A DNA stretch of 50,416 nucleotides from Campylobacterales bacterium. GTDB taxonomy: Bacteria > Campylobacterota > Campylobacteria > Campylobacterales > Sulfurimonadaceae. The translations under genes and the position numbers were made by a program. Position 1 is the first letter of the stretch; each line of letters opens with the position of its first letter. Below are positions 19,503 to 27,883 of the stretch, one piece after another. The notes under the pieces were generated by a model. That model was not told the DNA's origin. It saw only the letters and a list, made by a program, of their open reading frames with translations, and searched no databases. The DNA lies in the NCBI GenBank assembly GCA_026390075.1, contig JAPLGP010000030.1, forward strand, positions 1 to 50,416. Direction: 5' to 3'.

Positions 19503-19533
19503 TTGGCATGTGGAACTTATTTCCACATGCCAA
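19503..19533. terminator. Perfect inverted pair of the 12-mer after actP
   Basis: TTGGCATGTGGAA and TTCCACATGCCAA form a 13-bp perfect stem with loop CTTAT, five bases after the symporter stop and 16 before the next start. It could lower transcription into the downstream genes. No T-run follows directly. Confidence 0.6.
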
Positions 19534-19548
19534 CATACGGAGTAAATC

Positions 19549-21363
19549 TTGAGTATCTTAGACCAAAGAAAACTTATCGAGTCTATTCACCCTTTTGAAC
19601 TATTGAGCACGACAATGCTAGATAATCTTATGGGAAAAATTGACATAGCGTACTATCCTAAAGAAACTCTTCTCATCTCAAAAAATCTTCCATCTATTGC
19701 ATTTTATATCATCATAAAAGGTTCAGTTGCTGAATTTATTGAAGATGAACTTCACAATGTTTACAGTGCTGGAGACAGTTTTGATGCGGATGCGCTTATT
19801 TATGATAAAACGGAAGCTAAGTTTATAGTGGATGAAGATTTGATTTGTTACGAGATAAAAAAAGAAGATTTTCTTGATTTGATGCAAAACAAACAAGTGC
19901 AAAGTTATTTTTTACAAGACTTCGTAACGCGTCATCAGCACTTAAAAGATTATGATGCACAGAGTGATTTAACTCCCTTTTTAATGTCAAAAGTTTCAGA
20001 CATTTATTTGCACAATGCTTGTATTGTCAGTTTAGATGAGACTATTTATAATGCACTTGTAAAAATGAGAGATTTGAAGGCAGGTTGTATTTTAGTTCAA
20101 AATGGTGCTACTTTTTTGATTGTAACAGATAGCGATTTAAGAGAAAAAGTTTTGTTGGGAACATTTATTGTTCATGACCCAATATCAAAAATTGCCTCCA
20201 ATGAAGCTATTTGCATTAGCAAATTTGATTTTTTATTTAATGCGCTTTTACTGATGATTAACAGCTCCATTAAAAGAGTTGTTGTTATGGACAAAGGCGA
20301 AGTTAAAGGTATTCTTGAACAACTTGATTTACTAAGCTATTTCGCAAATCACTCCTATTTGGTTGCTGTTCAAATTGACAAAGCGCAAAATTTGGATGAT
20401 TTAAAAAATTTACAACAAGATTTAAAAAATCTTCTAATTATCTTACATTCTAAAGGTGTAAAAGTACGATACATCACAAAACTTGTTGCAACACTCAATA
20501 TGAAGATATATAAAAAAGTTTTTGATATGTGCGTAGAAACAAGTTTGCAGGATAAATGTTGTTTGATAGTTATGGGTTCTGAGGGCAGAGAAGAACAAAG
20601 TGTTAAAACGGATCAAGACAATGCACTCATAATAAAAGATGGTGTTGATATCGCACTTTTCACTGAGCCTATGATGAAGTTCAATAGTTATCTTTTAGAA
20701 CTTGGTTTTCCAAAATGTAGCGGAAATGTAATGGTGAGTAATCCTTTTTGGCGAACGGATGTATCTGGTTATAAGATACTCATTGACACATGGGTGAGTA
20801 GTTTAAGCGAAGAAAATTTACAATATTTAAGTATCTTTTTAGACTCAAAATGTGTTGCTGGAGATAAAGAGTTACTAGGTGAATTGACAGAGTATCTACA
20901 CTCAAACTTTCATTCAAGAGACGATGTTTTAGCGCATATTGCCAAAGCGGTTTTAAATTTTGAAACACCGTTGTCTCTCTTTTCAAGTTTTGTTTTGGAA
21001 AAAAGTCATAACAATAAACTTGATTTGAAAAAAGGGGGCATTTTTGCTCTTGTGCATGGTGTGCGAGTGTTAGCTTTGCAATATGAGATAAAAGAGACAA
21101 ATACTATTTCAAGAATAAAAAAGTTAAACAACAAAGGTGTTTTCGATAAAAATTTTGCCACAGAGCTCATAGAGAGTTTTGATACTCTTTCTGCTATTCG
21201 TTTAAAAGCGATGCTTGAAGCAAAAGATTTAGAAGAGAGTAATTATATAAATCCTAAAAAATTACAAAAAATTCAGATGGATTTACTCAAAGATAGTTTC
21301 AAAATCATAAACAAATTTAAAAAATTTATGGTTTTTCATTTTCATCTCAATATGGTTGCGTAA
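19549..21363 (+). CDS. DUF294 nucleotidyltransferase with cyclic-nucleotide and CBS domains
   Basis: A 604-residue protein. In order: a cNMP-binding-like domain (about 10-125), two CBS motifs (about 145-275), a DUF294 nucleotidyltransferase domain (about 290-430) with MGSEGREEQSVKTDQDNALI carrying the GS and D-x-D type metal ligands, and a DUF294 C-terminal substrate-binding domain. It starts at TTG 19549, six bases after GGAG. Its frequent place between actP and acs in proteobacteria suggests it regulates acetate uptake or activation in response to nucleotide levels; the reaction is not known. Its stop overlaps the exonuclease ATG. Confidence 0.88.
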   Translation: MSILDQRKLIESIHPFELLSTTMLDNLMGKIDIAYYPKETLLISKNLPSIAFYIIIKGSVAEFIEDELHNVYSAGDSFDADALIYDKTEAKFIVDEDLICYEIKKEDFLDLMQNKQVQSYFLQDFVTRHQHLKDYDAQSDLTPFLMSKVSDIYLHNACIVSLDETIYNALVKMRDLKAGCILVQNGATFLIVTDSDLREKVLLGTFIVHDPISKIASNEAICISKFDFLFNALLLMINSSIKRVVVMDKGEVKGILEQLDLLSYFANHSYLVAVQIDKAQNLDDLKNLQQDLKNLLIILHSKGVKVRYITKLVATLNMKIYKKVFDMCVETSLQDKCCLIVMGSEGREEQSVKTDQDNALIIKDGVDIALFTEPMMKFNSYLLELGFPKCSGNVMVSNPFWRTDVSGYKILIDTWVSSLSEENLQYLSIFLDSKCVAGDKELLGELTEYLHSNFHSRDDVLAHIAKAVLNFETPLSLFSSFVLEKSHNNKLDLKKGGIFALVHGVRVLALQYEIKETNTISRIKKLNNKGVFDKNFATELIESFDTLSAIRLKAMLEAKDLEESNYINPKKLQKIQMDLLKDSFKIINKFKKFMVFHFHLNMVA

Positions 21364-21995
21364 TGTTTTTTTCTTTTTTTGAAAACTGGCAAAAAAAGAG
21401 AAATTTTGCAAGATTAAAAGATGCACAATTTTCTTATTTGTTTGATGAAGATGTCAGCGGTGAGTATGTTGTGTTTGATACGGAGACCACAGGATTAAAT
21501 CCTAAAGTAGATGAAATCTTGTCCATAGGAGCAGTGAAAATAAAAGATAATAAAATTTTAACTTCGCAAACATTTGAGGTGTATCTTAAAAATTCTAAAG
21601 AGATTAGTTCCAAAAGTATTCAGATACATAGAATTCGTCCAATAGACTTAAAAGATGCCAAAGAGCCTCAAGTCGCACTAAAAGAGTTCTTGGAATTCAT
21701 AGGTTCTCGCCCTTTAATTGGGTATTACTTAGAATTTGATGTAAACATGATAAACAAATACATTCAGCCTTTACTTGGGATTACACTTCCAAATAAAATG
21801 ATAGAGGTTTCAGAAATATATTTTGAAAAAACAATAACTTTGATACCTCAAGGAAATATTGATTTACGCTTTGATACAATCCTAAAAAATTGTGTTGTTC
21901 CAAATATGGGTGTGCATAACGCTGTAAATGATGCGATTATGACAGCTATGATTTATTTAAAACTTACTCAAGGAGAAATTAAATGTCACAAATAG
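21363..21995 (+). CDS. DEDDh 3'-5' exonuclease (DnaQ-like)
   Basis: A 210-residue exonuclease-fold protein with all DEDDh motifs: [10 protein letters not shown] (Asp-x-Glu, about 33), [10 protein letters not shown] (Asp, about 125) and [11 protein letters not shown] (His and Asp, about 185). It resembles the polymerase III epsilon subunit, but in this context (a DUF294 gene before and acs after, both overlapping) it is the stand-alone type that travels with acetate genes. The substrate is unknown; the link to acetate metabolism is an unexplained conserved association. Confidence 0.87.
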   Translation: MFFSFFENWQKKRNFARLKDAQFSYLFDEDVSGEYVVFDTETTGLNPKVDEILSIGAVKIKDNKILTSQTFEVYLKNSKEISSKSIQIHRIRPIDLKDAKEPQVALKEFLEFIGSRPLIGYYLEFDVNMINKYIQPLLGITLPNKMIEVSEIYFEKTITLIPQGNIDLRFDTILKNCVVPNMGVHNAVNDAIMTAMIYLKLTQGEIKCHK

Positions 21996-23944
21996 AGAAT
22001 AAAAAACAAGTTTTTAAGCCAAACAGAGAGTTTGCTAAAGACGCAAGAATAAAAAATATGTGTGAGTATCAAGCTCTACAAGACGCAGCTAATGAAGATT
22101 ATGAAGGTTTTTGGGGTGGGTATGCAAAAGAGAAACTTGAGTGGATGGAACCGTTTACAGATGTTATGGATAACAAAAACTTTCCATTTGTAAACTGGTT
22201 TGTTGGTGGAAAACTCAATGTTTCAGTTCAGTGTATTGACCGTCATCTAAGCAGTCGCAAAAATAAAGCAGCTATCATTTTTGAAGGTGACCGTGGCGAT
22301 AAAAAAATCATTACATATCTTGAACTTTACTATAATGTAAATCAGTTTGCAAACCTTTTAAAAAATGAGTTTGGTGTAAAAAAAGGCGACCGTGTAATTA
22401 TTTATATGCCGATGATTCCAGAAGCAGCCTATGCAATGTTGGCATGTGCAAGAATCGGTGCAATTCACTCTATCGTTTTTGGTGGATTTTCTGCTGAGGC
22501 ACTTAAAGATAGAATCGAAGATGCAGATGCAAAAGTTGTAATCACAGCCGATGGAGCTTTTAGAAAAGATAAACCTTACATGCTTAAACCAGTTGTGGAT
22601 GAAGCACTTAGCGGTAACACACCTGTAGAGAAAGTTTTAGTTGTTGAGAGAAATGGCGAAGATATTACTTGGGTGGCTGGACGAGATTATTCGTACAATG
22701 AGTTAATTAAACATCAAAATACGAAGTGCGAACCAGAAGTTATGGAGAGTGAAGACCCACTTTTTTTACTTTACACTTCAGGAAGTACAGGTAAACCAAA
22801 AGGTGTACAACACAACTCTGCAGGATATATTCTTTGGGCGCAAATGACTATGGAATGGGTTTTTGATGTAAAAGAAAACGATACTTACTGGTGTACTGCC
22901 GATGTTGGCTGGATTACGGGTCATACTTACATTGTTTATGGACCACTTGCGATGGGTGCTACAACTGTAATGTTTGAGGGAGTTCCTACTTATCCAGATG
23001 CTGGACGACCTTGGAAAATGGTGGAAGAGTATAAAATCAACCAGTTTTACACTGCGCCGACAGCGATACGAGTTTTACATAAAATGGGCGAAAATGAACC
23101 AGCTAAGTACGACTTGTCATCTCTTAAAGTCCTTGGAACAGTTGGTGAGCCAATCGACCCACCAGCATGGAAATGGTACTATGAAGCTGTAGGTTCAAGC
23201 AAATGCGCTATTGTGGATACTTACTGGCAAACTGAAACAGGTGGACATATTGTATCGCCACTTCCAGGGGCTACACCTATCAAGCCGGCATGTGCAACAT
23301 TTCCACTCCCAGGAATTATGGCTGAGATTTTAGATGAACATGGAAACAGAGCTGAAGTTGGTGAAAAAGGTTTTATGTGTGTAACGCGTCCATGGCCTTC
23401 GATGATTCGAGGTGTTTGGGGAGATAAAGATAGATTTGTAAAATCATACTTTGGTGATGTTAAAAAAGATGGCTTACCAGTTTATTTCACTGGCGATGGT
23501 GCTATGTATGATGAAGATGGATACATTACAATCACGGGTAGAACAGATGATGTTATCAATGTTTCAGGTCATAGAATGGGAACAGCTGAAGTCGAAGCGG
23601 CTATCAAAAAACATCCAAATGTTGCAGAAGTTGCAGTTGTTGGAAAACCGCATGAGATAAAAGGCGAGGGTATTTTTGCTTACATCGTTTTAAAGTCTGA
23701 CAAAGGCGTAGCTGACGAAGTTGAAGAAGTGAAGGCGATAAATAAAGTGATTTTAAAAGAGATAGGCGCTATCGCTTTATGTGATGATATGCTTTTTACT
23801 CCAGGACTTCCAAAAACTCGTTCAGGTAAAATCATGCGAAGAATCCTCCGCTCAATCGCAAAAGGCGAAGAGATAACGCAAGATATTTCAACGCTTGAAG
23901 ACCCAAGCATCGTCCAAATCATTGCAAATATGCTAAAAAAATAA
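21983..23944 (+). CDS. acs: Acetyl-CoA synthetase
   Basis: A 653-residue AMP-forming ligase making acetyl-CoA from acetate, ATP and CoA. Visible: the N-terminal Acs domain ([16 protein letters not shown]), the P-loop-like [12 protein letters not shown] (about 263-274), YWQTETGG (about 414) and the C-terminal [15 protein letters not shown] whose Lys is the usual acetylation switch. Length is standard. It overlaps the exonuclease gene by 13 bases, with AAGGAG before the ATG inside that gene. Two stop codons end it. Confidence 0.97.
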   Translation: MSQIENKKQVFKPNREFAKDARIKNMCEYQALQDAANEDYEGFWGGYAKEKLEWMEPFTDVMDNKNFPFVNWFVGGKLNVSVQCIDRHLSSRKNKAAIIFEGDRGDKKIITYLELYYNVNQFANLLKNEFGVKKGDRVIIYMPMIPEAAYAMLACARIGAIHSIVFGGFSAEALKDRIEDADAKVVITADGAFRKDKPYMLKPVVDEALSGNTPVEKVLVVERNGEDITWVAGRDYSYNELIKHQNTKCEPEVMESEDPLFLLYTSGSTGKPKGVQHNSAGYILWAQMTMEWVFDVKENDTYWCTADVGWITGHTYIVYGPLAMGATTVMFEGVPTYPDAGRPWKMVEEYKINQFYTAPTAIRVLHKMGENEPAKYDLSSLKVLGTVGEPIDPPAWKWYYEAVGSSKCAIVDTYWQTETGGHIVSPLPGATPIKPACATFPLPGIMAEILDEHGNRAEVGEKGFMCVTRPWPSMIRGVWGDKDRFVKSYFGDVKKDGLPVYFTGDGAMYDEDGYITITGRTDDVINVSGHRMGTAEVEAAIKKHPNVAEVAVVGKPHEIKGEGIFAYIVLKSDKGVADEVEEVKAINKVILKEIGAIALCDDMLFTPGLPKTRSGKIMRRILRSIAKGEEITQDISTLEDPSIVQIIANMLKK

Positions 23945-24050
23945 TAAACTTCTTGCAAAACTCTCTTTTTAGATTGCTTCACTTCGTTCGCAATGACCGT
24001 CATTGCAAGGAAGAATGACGAAGCAATCTGAGTTTTGCAAGAACTCTAAT
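23945..24050. repeat. Palindromic repeat, copy 1
   Basis: About 106 bp directly after acs. The arms are AACTTCTTGCAAAACTC and its reverse GAGTTTTGCAAGAACTC. Inner arms are AGATTGCTTC and GAAGCAATCT, around a centre containing CAATGACCGTCATTG. The whole unit can fold into one long hairpin. It is a member of the family also at 25937, 34557 and 42334. It could be a REP- or MITE-type element. Confidence 0.8.
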
Positions 24051-24059
24051 ACTCTTTTC

Positions 24060-24089
24060 TTGGCATGTGGATTTATTTCCACATGCCAA
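24060..24089. terminator. Inverted pair of the 12-mer after acs
   Basis: TTGGCATGTGGA (24060-24071) faces TCCACATGCCAA (24078-24089), a 12-bp stem with a 6-base A/T loop, placed just after palindromic repeat copy 1. It is the likely end of the acetate transcript. Confidence 0.6.
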
Positions 24090-24202
24090 CACTTCTCGCA
24101 AATTAAAATACTATGTTAAATCTAATGTGAAAATGATAAACTTACACGATTAAAAAACTCTACTCCCAAACAAAAATTTAGAACAATTAAAAGGATTTTT
24201 AT

Positions 24203-24664
24203 ATGCTTGATGAAATAATAATTAAATTAAGAAATTCCTATACTGACGAGGACTATCTAAGTGTAATTGAAAATCTGTATGAAGATATTTATGATGAAGT
24301 AACAGAAGATAATATGTATGCGATAATTTTTGAAGAGGAGTGCTCTTTTGAAGTAAAAGAGCTAATTACACAGTATCTCAACCACGATAATTTTCGAGAA
24401 ATCGAGAAAGATACAAAAGGGAAAATTAACAAGAAAATTACAGACGCTTTAGAACTTTTGCAAAAGTATAAAACACCTGAATATCAATGTTTAGTAGATA
24501 ATGGGTTTTGTAATCCACTGAGTGAGCGTCCATCTTATGAGGGATACATAAACGAACACTGGCATATTGAGTATAAACAACAGTTTGTAGATAAGGCACA
24601 AAAGCTTGGTATTGAAGAACAGGTAGTTTATAAGATGATATTGGGCTTAGAGAATATTATCTAA
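24203..24664 (+). CDS. Hypothetical protein, 153 residues
   Basis: Not recognised. An acidic, alpha-helical, soluble protein (LDEIIIKLRNSYTDEDYLS at the start) with no signal or membrane segment. A clear AAAAGGA ribosome site precedes the ATG by eight bases, which supports expression. It stands alone between the acs terminator region and cspA. The 180 bases after it contain no gene, only the hairpin at 24814-24834. Confidence 0.65.
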   Translation: MLDEIIIKLRNSYTDEDYLSVIENLYEDIYDEVTEDNMYAIIFEEECSFEVKELITQYLNHDNFREIEKDTKGKINKKITDALELLQKYKTPEYQCLVDNGFCNPLSERPSYEGYINEHWHIEYKQQFVDKAQKLGIEEQVVYKMILGLENII

Positions 24665-24813
24665 ATGTGAATGCTAAACCAATTTATAGCGTTATGCAGC
24701 CACAACGGGAGTGTGTCAAATAAACTGCTAAAGTCTACTAGTTAATTTTAGGTGGAAATTGCACTTGATTTTAGAATTGGCGAATTGAAAGTTTGAGGTT
24801 GAAAGAGTGGAGA

Positions 24814-24834
24814 TTACAGGCACAAAGCCTGTAA
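24814..24834 (-). terminator. Hairpin downstream of cspA
   Basis: TTACAGGC (24814-24821) and GCCTGTAA (24827-24834) form a perfect 8-bp stem with a 5-base loop, 13 bases past the cspA stop. There is no strong T-run, so termination strength is uncertain. Confidence 0.5.
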
Positions 24835-24846
24835 AATGTAGAAAGA

Positions 24847-25065
24847 CTAAAGTGGAGTTACGTTCTCAGCTTGAGGGCCTTTTTGACCTTCACCAAGTTC
24901 GAAAGTTACTTTTTGCCCTTCAGCTAAAGAAACACGACCATGTCCTGAGTTGTTAACTTGACGAAAGTGTACGAATACATCTTTTCCGCCATTATCTTGT
25001 TGAATAAATCCAAAACCTTTTTCTTCGTTGAACCATTTAACAGTTCCGTCTAGTAATTGTGCCAT
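24847..25065 (-). CDS. Cold-shock protein, CspA family
   Basis: A 72-residue single-strand nucleic-acid-binding protein with the two RNA-binding motifs KGFGFIQ (RNP1) and VFVHF (RNP2) and the usual start [13 protein letters not shown]. It acts as an RNA chaperone, at low temperature or constitutively. A strong GAGG site lies before the ATG. The upstream 140 bases on the minus strand hold no gene and probably form a long 5' leader, as is common for cold-shock mRNAs; a possible -10 (TACAAT) lies near 25202. Confidence 0.93.
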   Translation of the reverse strand: MAQLLDGTVKWFNEEKGFGFIQQDNGGKDVFVHFRQVNNSGHGRVSLAEGQKVTFELGEGQKGPQAENVTPL

Positions 25066-25315
25066 TGTAGTACCTCGTGTGTCTAAAAAATACGCTTCAT
25101 TTAAGAAGTGGAGTCAAAAATTGGAGAGTCTTTAGGGTCACAATTGAGCAGTTATACAAAATTACACACTAAAGATGAACTCGAGCCTCATCTTTTCATC
25201 GCTGATATTGTATCCTAAAAATTCTTTAAACATCCAATAATTTTTAAATTTAATAAATACATGCTAGTGTCGATATTTGTTATATGATTTAAATTTATGC
25301 GAAAAGGATAGTGCT
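25066..25315 (-). promoter_or_regulatory. Divergent intergenic region with probable long cspA leader
   Basis: 250 bases without a gene between cspA and a divergent gene. On the minus strand a possible -10, TACAAT, lies near 25202, which would give a leader of about 130 bases containing a small CTTCTTAAATGAAG hairpin. The leader role is inferred from the cold-shock family, not from a recognised motif. Confidence 0.35.
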
Positions 25316-25858
25316 ATGCAAGTATCATCAAATATGGGTGCGGTTAGTCCTGCGCTTAATGTATCAAATGTTAAAACTGTGTTTACTGAAAAGTTGACAA
25401 AAGAAGAGGCGGGTGATTTAAAGAAACAGATAATGGATAATGCGAATGCTTTTACATTTAATTCTACGACTGTTCAAATAGGTGCGGCAAATAAAAAAGA
25501 TGATTTTGCTCAAAATTATCAAGATTTTCAAAGTTTTTTAAGTGATATTGGTTACAAGGGTAAGCCAATAGCTGATCTCTCAAAAGATGAAGCAGCTGGG
25601 CTTGTAAGTGAAGATGGTATTTTTGGTATCAAACAAACTTCTGAGCGAATTGCTAATTTTGTTATTAGTGGTGCAGGTGGCGATGAAGGGCGAATGCGTG
25701 CTGGTCGTGAGGGAATGATTAAAGGCTTTAAAGATGCTGAGAAAGAGTGGGGTGGTAAGCTTCCAGATATTTCTCAACAAACAATGAAAAAAGCTATCGA
25801 AATGGTTGATAAAGCTATGAGTGATTTAGGTTTTTCGATTTTAGATAAAGAGGCTTAA
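25316..25858 (+). CDS. Hypothetical protein of the type often labelled hydrogenase-4 component G
   Basis: A 180-residue soluble protein. The C-terminal half, with GDEGRMRAGREGMIKGFKDA and MVDKAMSDLGFSIL, resembles a conserved Campylobacterota family that databases often name hydrogenase-4 component G. No hydrogenase genes lie nearby and no cofactor motif is visible, so the label should not be read as function. The start chosen is ATG 25316, eight bases after AAGGA; a longer frame upstream lacks a ribosome site. An inverted 12-mer pair follows 12 bases after the stop. Confidence 0.7.
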   Translation: MQVSSNMGAVSPALNVSNVKTVFTEKLTKEEAGDLKKQIMDNANAFTFNSTTVQIGAANKKDDFAQNYQDFQSFLSDIGYKGKPIADLSKDEAAGLVSEDGIFGIKQTSERIANFVISGAGGDEGRMRAGREGMIKGFKDAEKEWGGKLPDISQQTMKKAIEMVDKAMSDLGFSILDKEA

Positions 25859-25870
25859 TCTGCGAAGCAT

Positions 25871-25897
25871 TTCCACATGCCGTTGTGGCATGTGGAA
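25871..25897. terminator. Inverted pair of the 12-mer, outward facing
   Basis: TTCCACATGCC and GGCATGTGGAA form an 11-bp stem with loop GTTGT, 12 bases after the hypothetical gene's stop. Converging genes meet here, so it may serve as a two-way terminator. Confidence 0.6.
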
Positions 25898-25936
25898 TGC
25901 TCTAGTCTTTTAAATTCAAGTCTTGCTTGGTTTTAT

Positions 25937-26065
25937 TAGACTTCTTGCATAACCCATTTTTAGATTGCTTCACTTCGTTCGCAATGACGGTCATGTGCCA
26001 AGGAAAAATGACGGTCATGTGCCAAGGAAGAATGACGAAGCAATCTTGGGTTTGCAAGAAGTCTA
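25937..26065. repeat. Palindromic repeat, copy 2
   Basis: About 129 bp with arms TAGACTTCTTGCATAACCC and GGGTTTGCAAGAAGTCTA. The centre holds a 24-bp unit, AATGACGGTCATGTGCCAAG followed by GAA, twice in tandem. The last three bases are the stop codon of the diguanylate cyclase gene that reads towards it. Confidence 0.8.
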
Positions 26066-27883
26066 TTCTCTAATAACTTTGTTTCTACCACTTTCTTTGG
26101 CAAGATAAAGTAAGGCATCTACGCGTTTAACAAGTTCTTCTGCAGTTTCATCTTTGTGTAACATTGCTACGCCGAAGGAACAGGTCATTTTTTCTACAGT
26201 TGTAAAATTTTCAAGTTCAATTATATTTCTAAGAGACTCAGCAATATGATAGGCTTCATCTGCTGAAGTATTTGGAAGAAGAATAACAAACTCTTCTCCT
26301 CCCCAACGAGCGATAATATCACTTTTACGAATTTTATTTTGAGCTATATTAGCGATTTGTTTTAGCACACTATCGCCTATAAGATGTCCATATACATCGT
26401 TTACTTTTTTAAAAAAGTCAATGTCTAAGAAGATAATACTCAGAGGTTTTTGTTCTCTTTGTGCCATCTTAAAAGTGTGTTCATATACCATCGTGAAATG
26501 AAGTCTATTGGCTACACCTGTAAGTTGGTCGATTGTGGAGATAGATTGCATGGATGAAATGTCACTAAAAACGACAACGAATCGATTTCTATTATCAAGC
26601 TCTATATGAGAAAGTTTGACATGAAAAATTGTTGTTATCTTATTTATGGTGATTTTAGCTTTATGCATAAGTTGTGGAGTATGGATGATATGTTCTGTCC
26701 ATCTTTTGTCATTTTGCATTGGCATGATATATTCATTTGTATCACCTTCTTCAAAATAATCACATACACATTTATGGTCTCGCATAAATCCTTCAATAGT
26801 TTTATAACCAAAGTAGTCTAAAAACTTTTGGTTTGCACCGAGGAGGTGTTCTCCATCAGTCACGAGAACAGGAAAAGATATTGTATTGAGAATGCTTTGA
26901 CTAAACATCTCTTCAAATTTTATTTTTTTAGCAATGGCATCATAGATTCGACTTGTGATAAGCCAAAGAAATAGAATGAGTATGAAGGTAATAAGAAAAG
27001 AATAAAAAATCATATCAAACAGATGCGCCTTCAAATCAAGAACCGATTGTGCAAACATAATCGCTCCAATTGTTTGATTTTCATAGTTTAAGATAGGAAG
27101 TGAAGATATTGAAAAAGTAATGTTATTAAATTTTAGAATTCCTTTTTCAAGAGTAGAATGTTCACTTTTATAAGCTTTTAAAAGAGGAAGTTGTTCTGCG
27201 TTCGCATCTACTGCTATAAAGTCGCCAAAAGCAAGGGAGTGGTTTAGCGGAGCAAATATTCCTAATTTCTCTTGCTTGATAAAGAAAAATGCTTCATATC
27301 CAAGGTAACGACTAATTTTCTTAGAAATATAGGGAGATAAAACACCAAACTCTATAGTTCCAACATAAACATCCCTCTCAAAAATAGGAATAAGTATCCG
27401 AAGTGCAAGTCCCTGTCGTCCCTCTTCAAAGCCATGTATTTCTTTGTGATTTTTATGAATATTTGCAACCATGGAACGCTTTGCAGCAATAGCATCCCCA
27501 TACACATCGGGTTGATGCATTCGTAGGAGCGATGTTCCATCTGGCATGTGGAATTGCATGACTACTAAAGATGGGTTTTCTTCGCGTAATGTTTCCCATC
27601 GTGGGAGACTGAGGGCATAAAGCTTGTCATGGTCTCGTGCCTTAAAACTATCTAAAATACCGTATGATTTAATGTTAGACATTGCTCTGGCTGTATAAAA
27701 ATGAACTACATCTTCAATTGCATCATCATAAATAAATTGAACATTTTTAGAGGCTTTTGTCGCTTCTTTTTTATATTGTTTATTATCTTGAAAAATATTA
27801 TAGGCGACAACAACTGCTGTAACGCTAAAGATAATTGCACTCAGAGCGAGAAGTATTTTTATTTTCATAAAGTTATTTTTCAT
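26063..27883 (-). CDS. Membrane diguanylate cyclase with Cache-type sensor, PAS and GGDEF
   Basis: A 606-residue c-di-GMP synthase. A membrane segment (about 8-28) is followed by a periplasmic double-Cache-like sensor (about 30-250) with MPDGTSLLRMHQP, a second membrane segment (about 285), a PAS-like domain (about 325-430) and a GGDEF domain with ARWGGEEF. RKSD five residues before GGEEF is the inhibitory-site RxxD. The start chosen is ATG 27883 (MKNNFMKIK), 11 bases inside the upstream gene. Its stop lies in palindromic repeat copy 2. A 12-mer copy at 27543 encodes Phe-His-Met-Pro in the sensor. Confidence 0.9.
   Translation of the reverse strand: MKNNFMKIKILLALSAIIFSVTAVVVAYNIFQDNKQYKKEATKASKNVQFIYDDAIEDVVHFYTARAMSNIKSYGILDSFKARDHDKLYALSLPRWETLREENPSLVVMQFHMPDGTSLLRMHQPDVYGDAIAAKRSMVANIHKNHKEIHGFEEGRQGLALRILIPIFERDVYVGTIEFGVLSPYISKKISRYLGYEAFFFIKQEKLGIFAPLNHSLAFGDFIAVDANAEQLPLLKAYKSEHSTLEKGILKFNNITFSISSLPILNYENQTIGAIMFAQSVLDLKAHLFDMIFYSFLITFILILFLWLITSRIYDAIAKKIKFEEMFSQSILNTISFPVLVTDGEHLLGANQKFLDYFGYKTIEGFMRDHKCVCDYFEEGDTNEYIMPMQNDKRWTEHIIHTPQLMHKAKITINKITTIFHVKLSHIELDNRNRFVVVFSDISSMQSISTIDQLTGVANRLHFTMVYEHTFKMAQREQKPLSIIFLDIDFFKKVNDVYGHLIGDSVLKQIANIAQNKIRKSDIIARWGGEEFVILLPNTSADEAYHIAESLRNIIELENFTTVEKMTCSFGVAMLHKDETAEELVKRVDALLYLAKESGRNKVIRE

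Noticed and set aside
25277-25315. Upstream extension of the 25316 gene
   Set aside because: It lacks a ribosome site, whereas ATG 25316 has AAGGA at eight bases.
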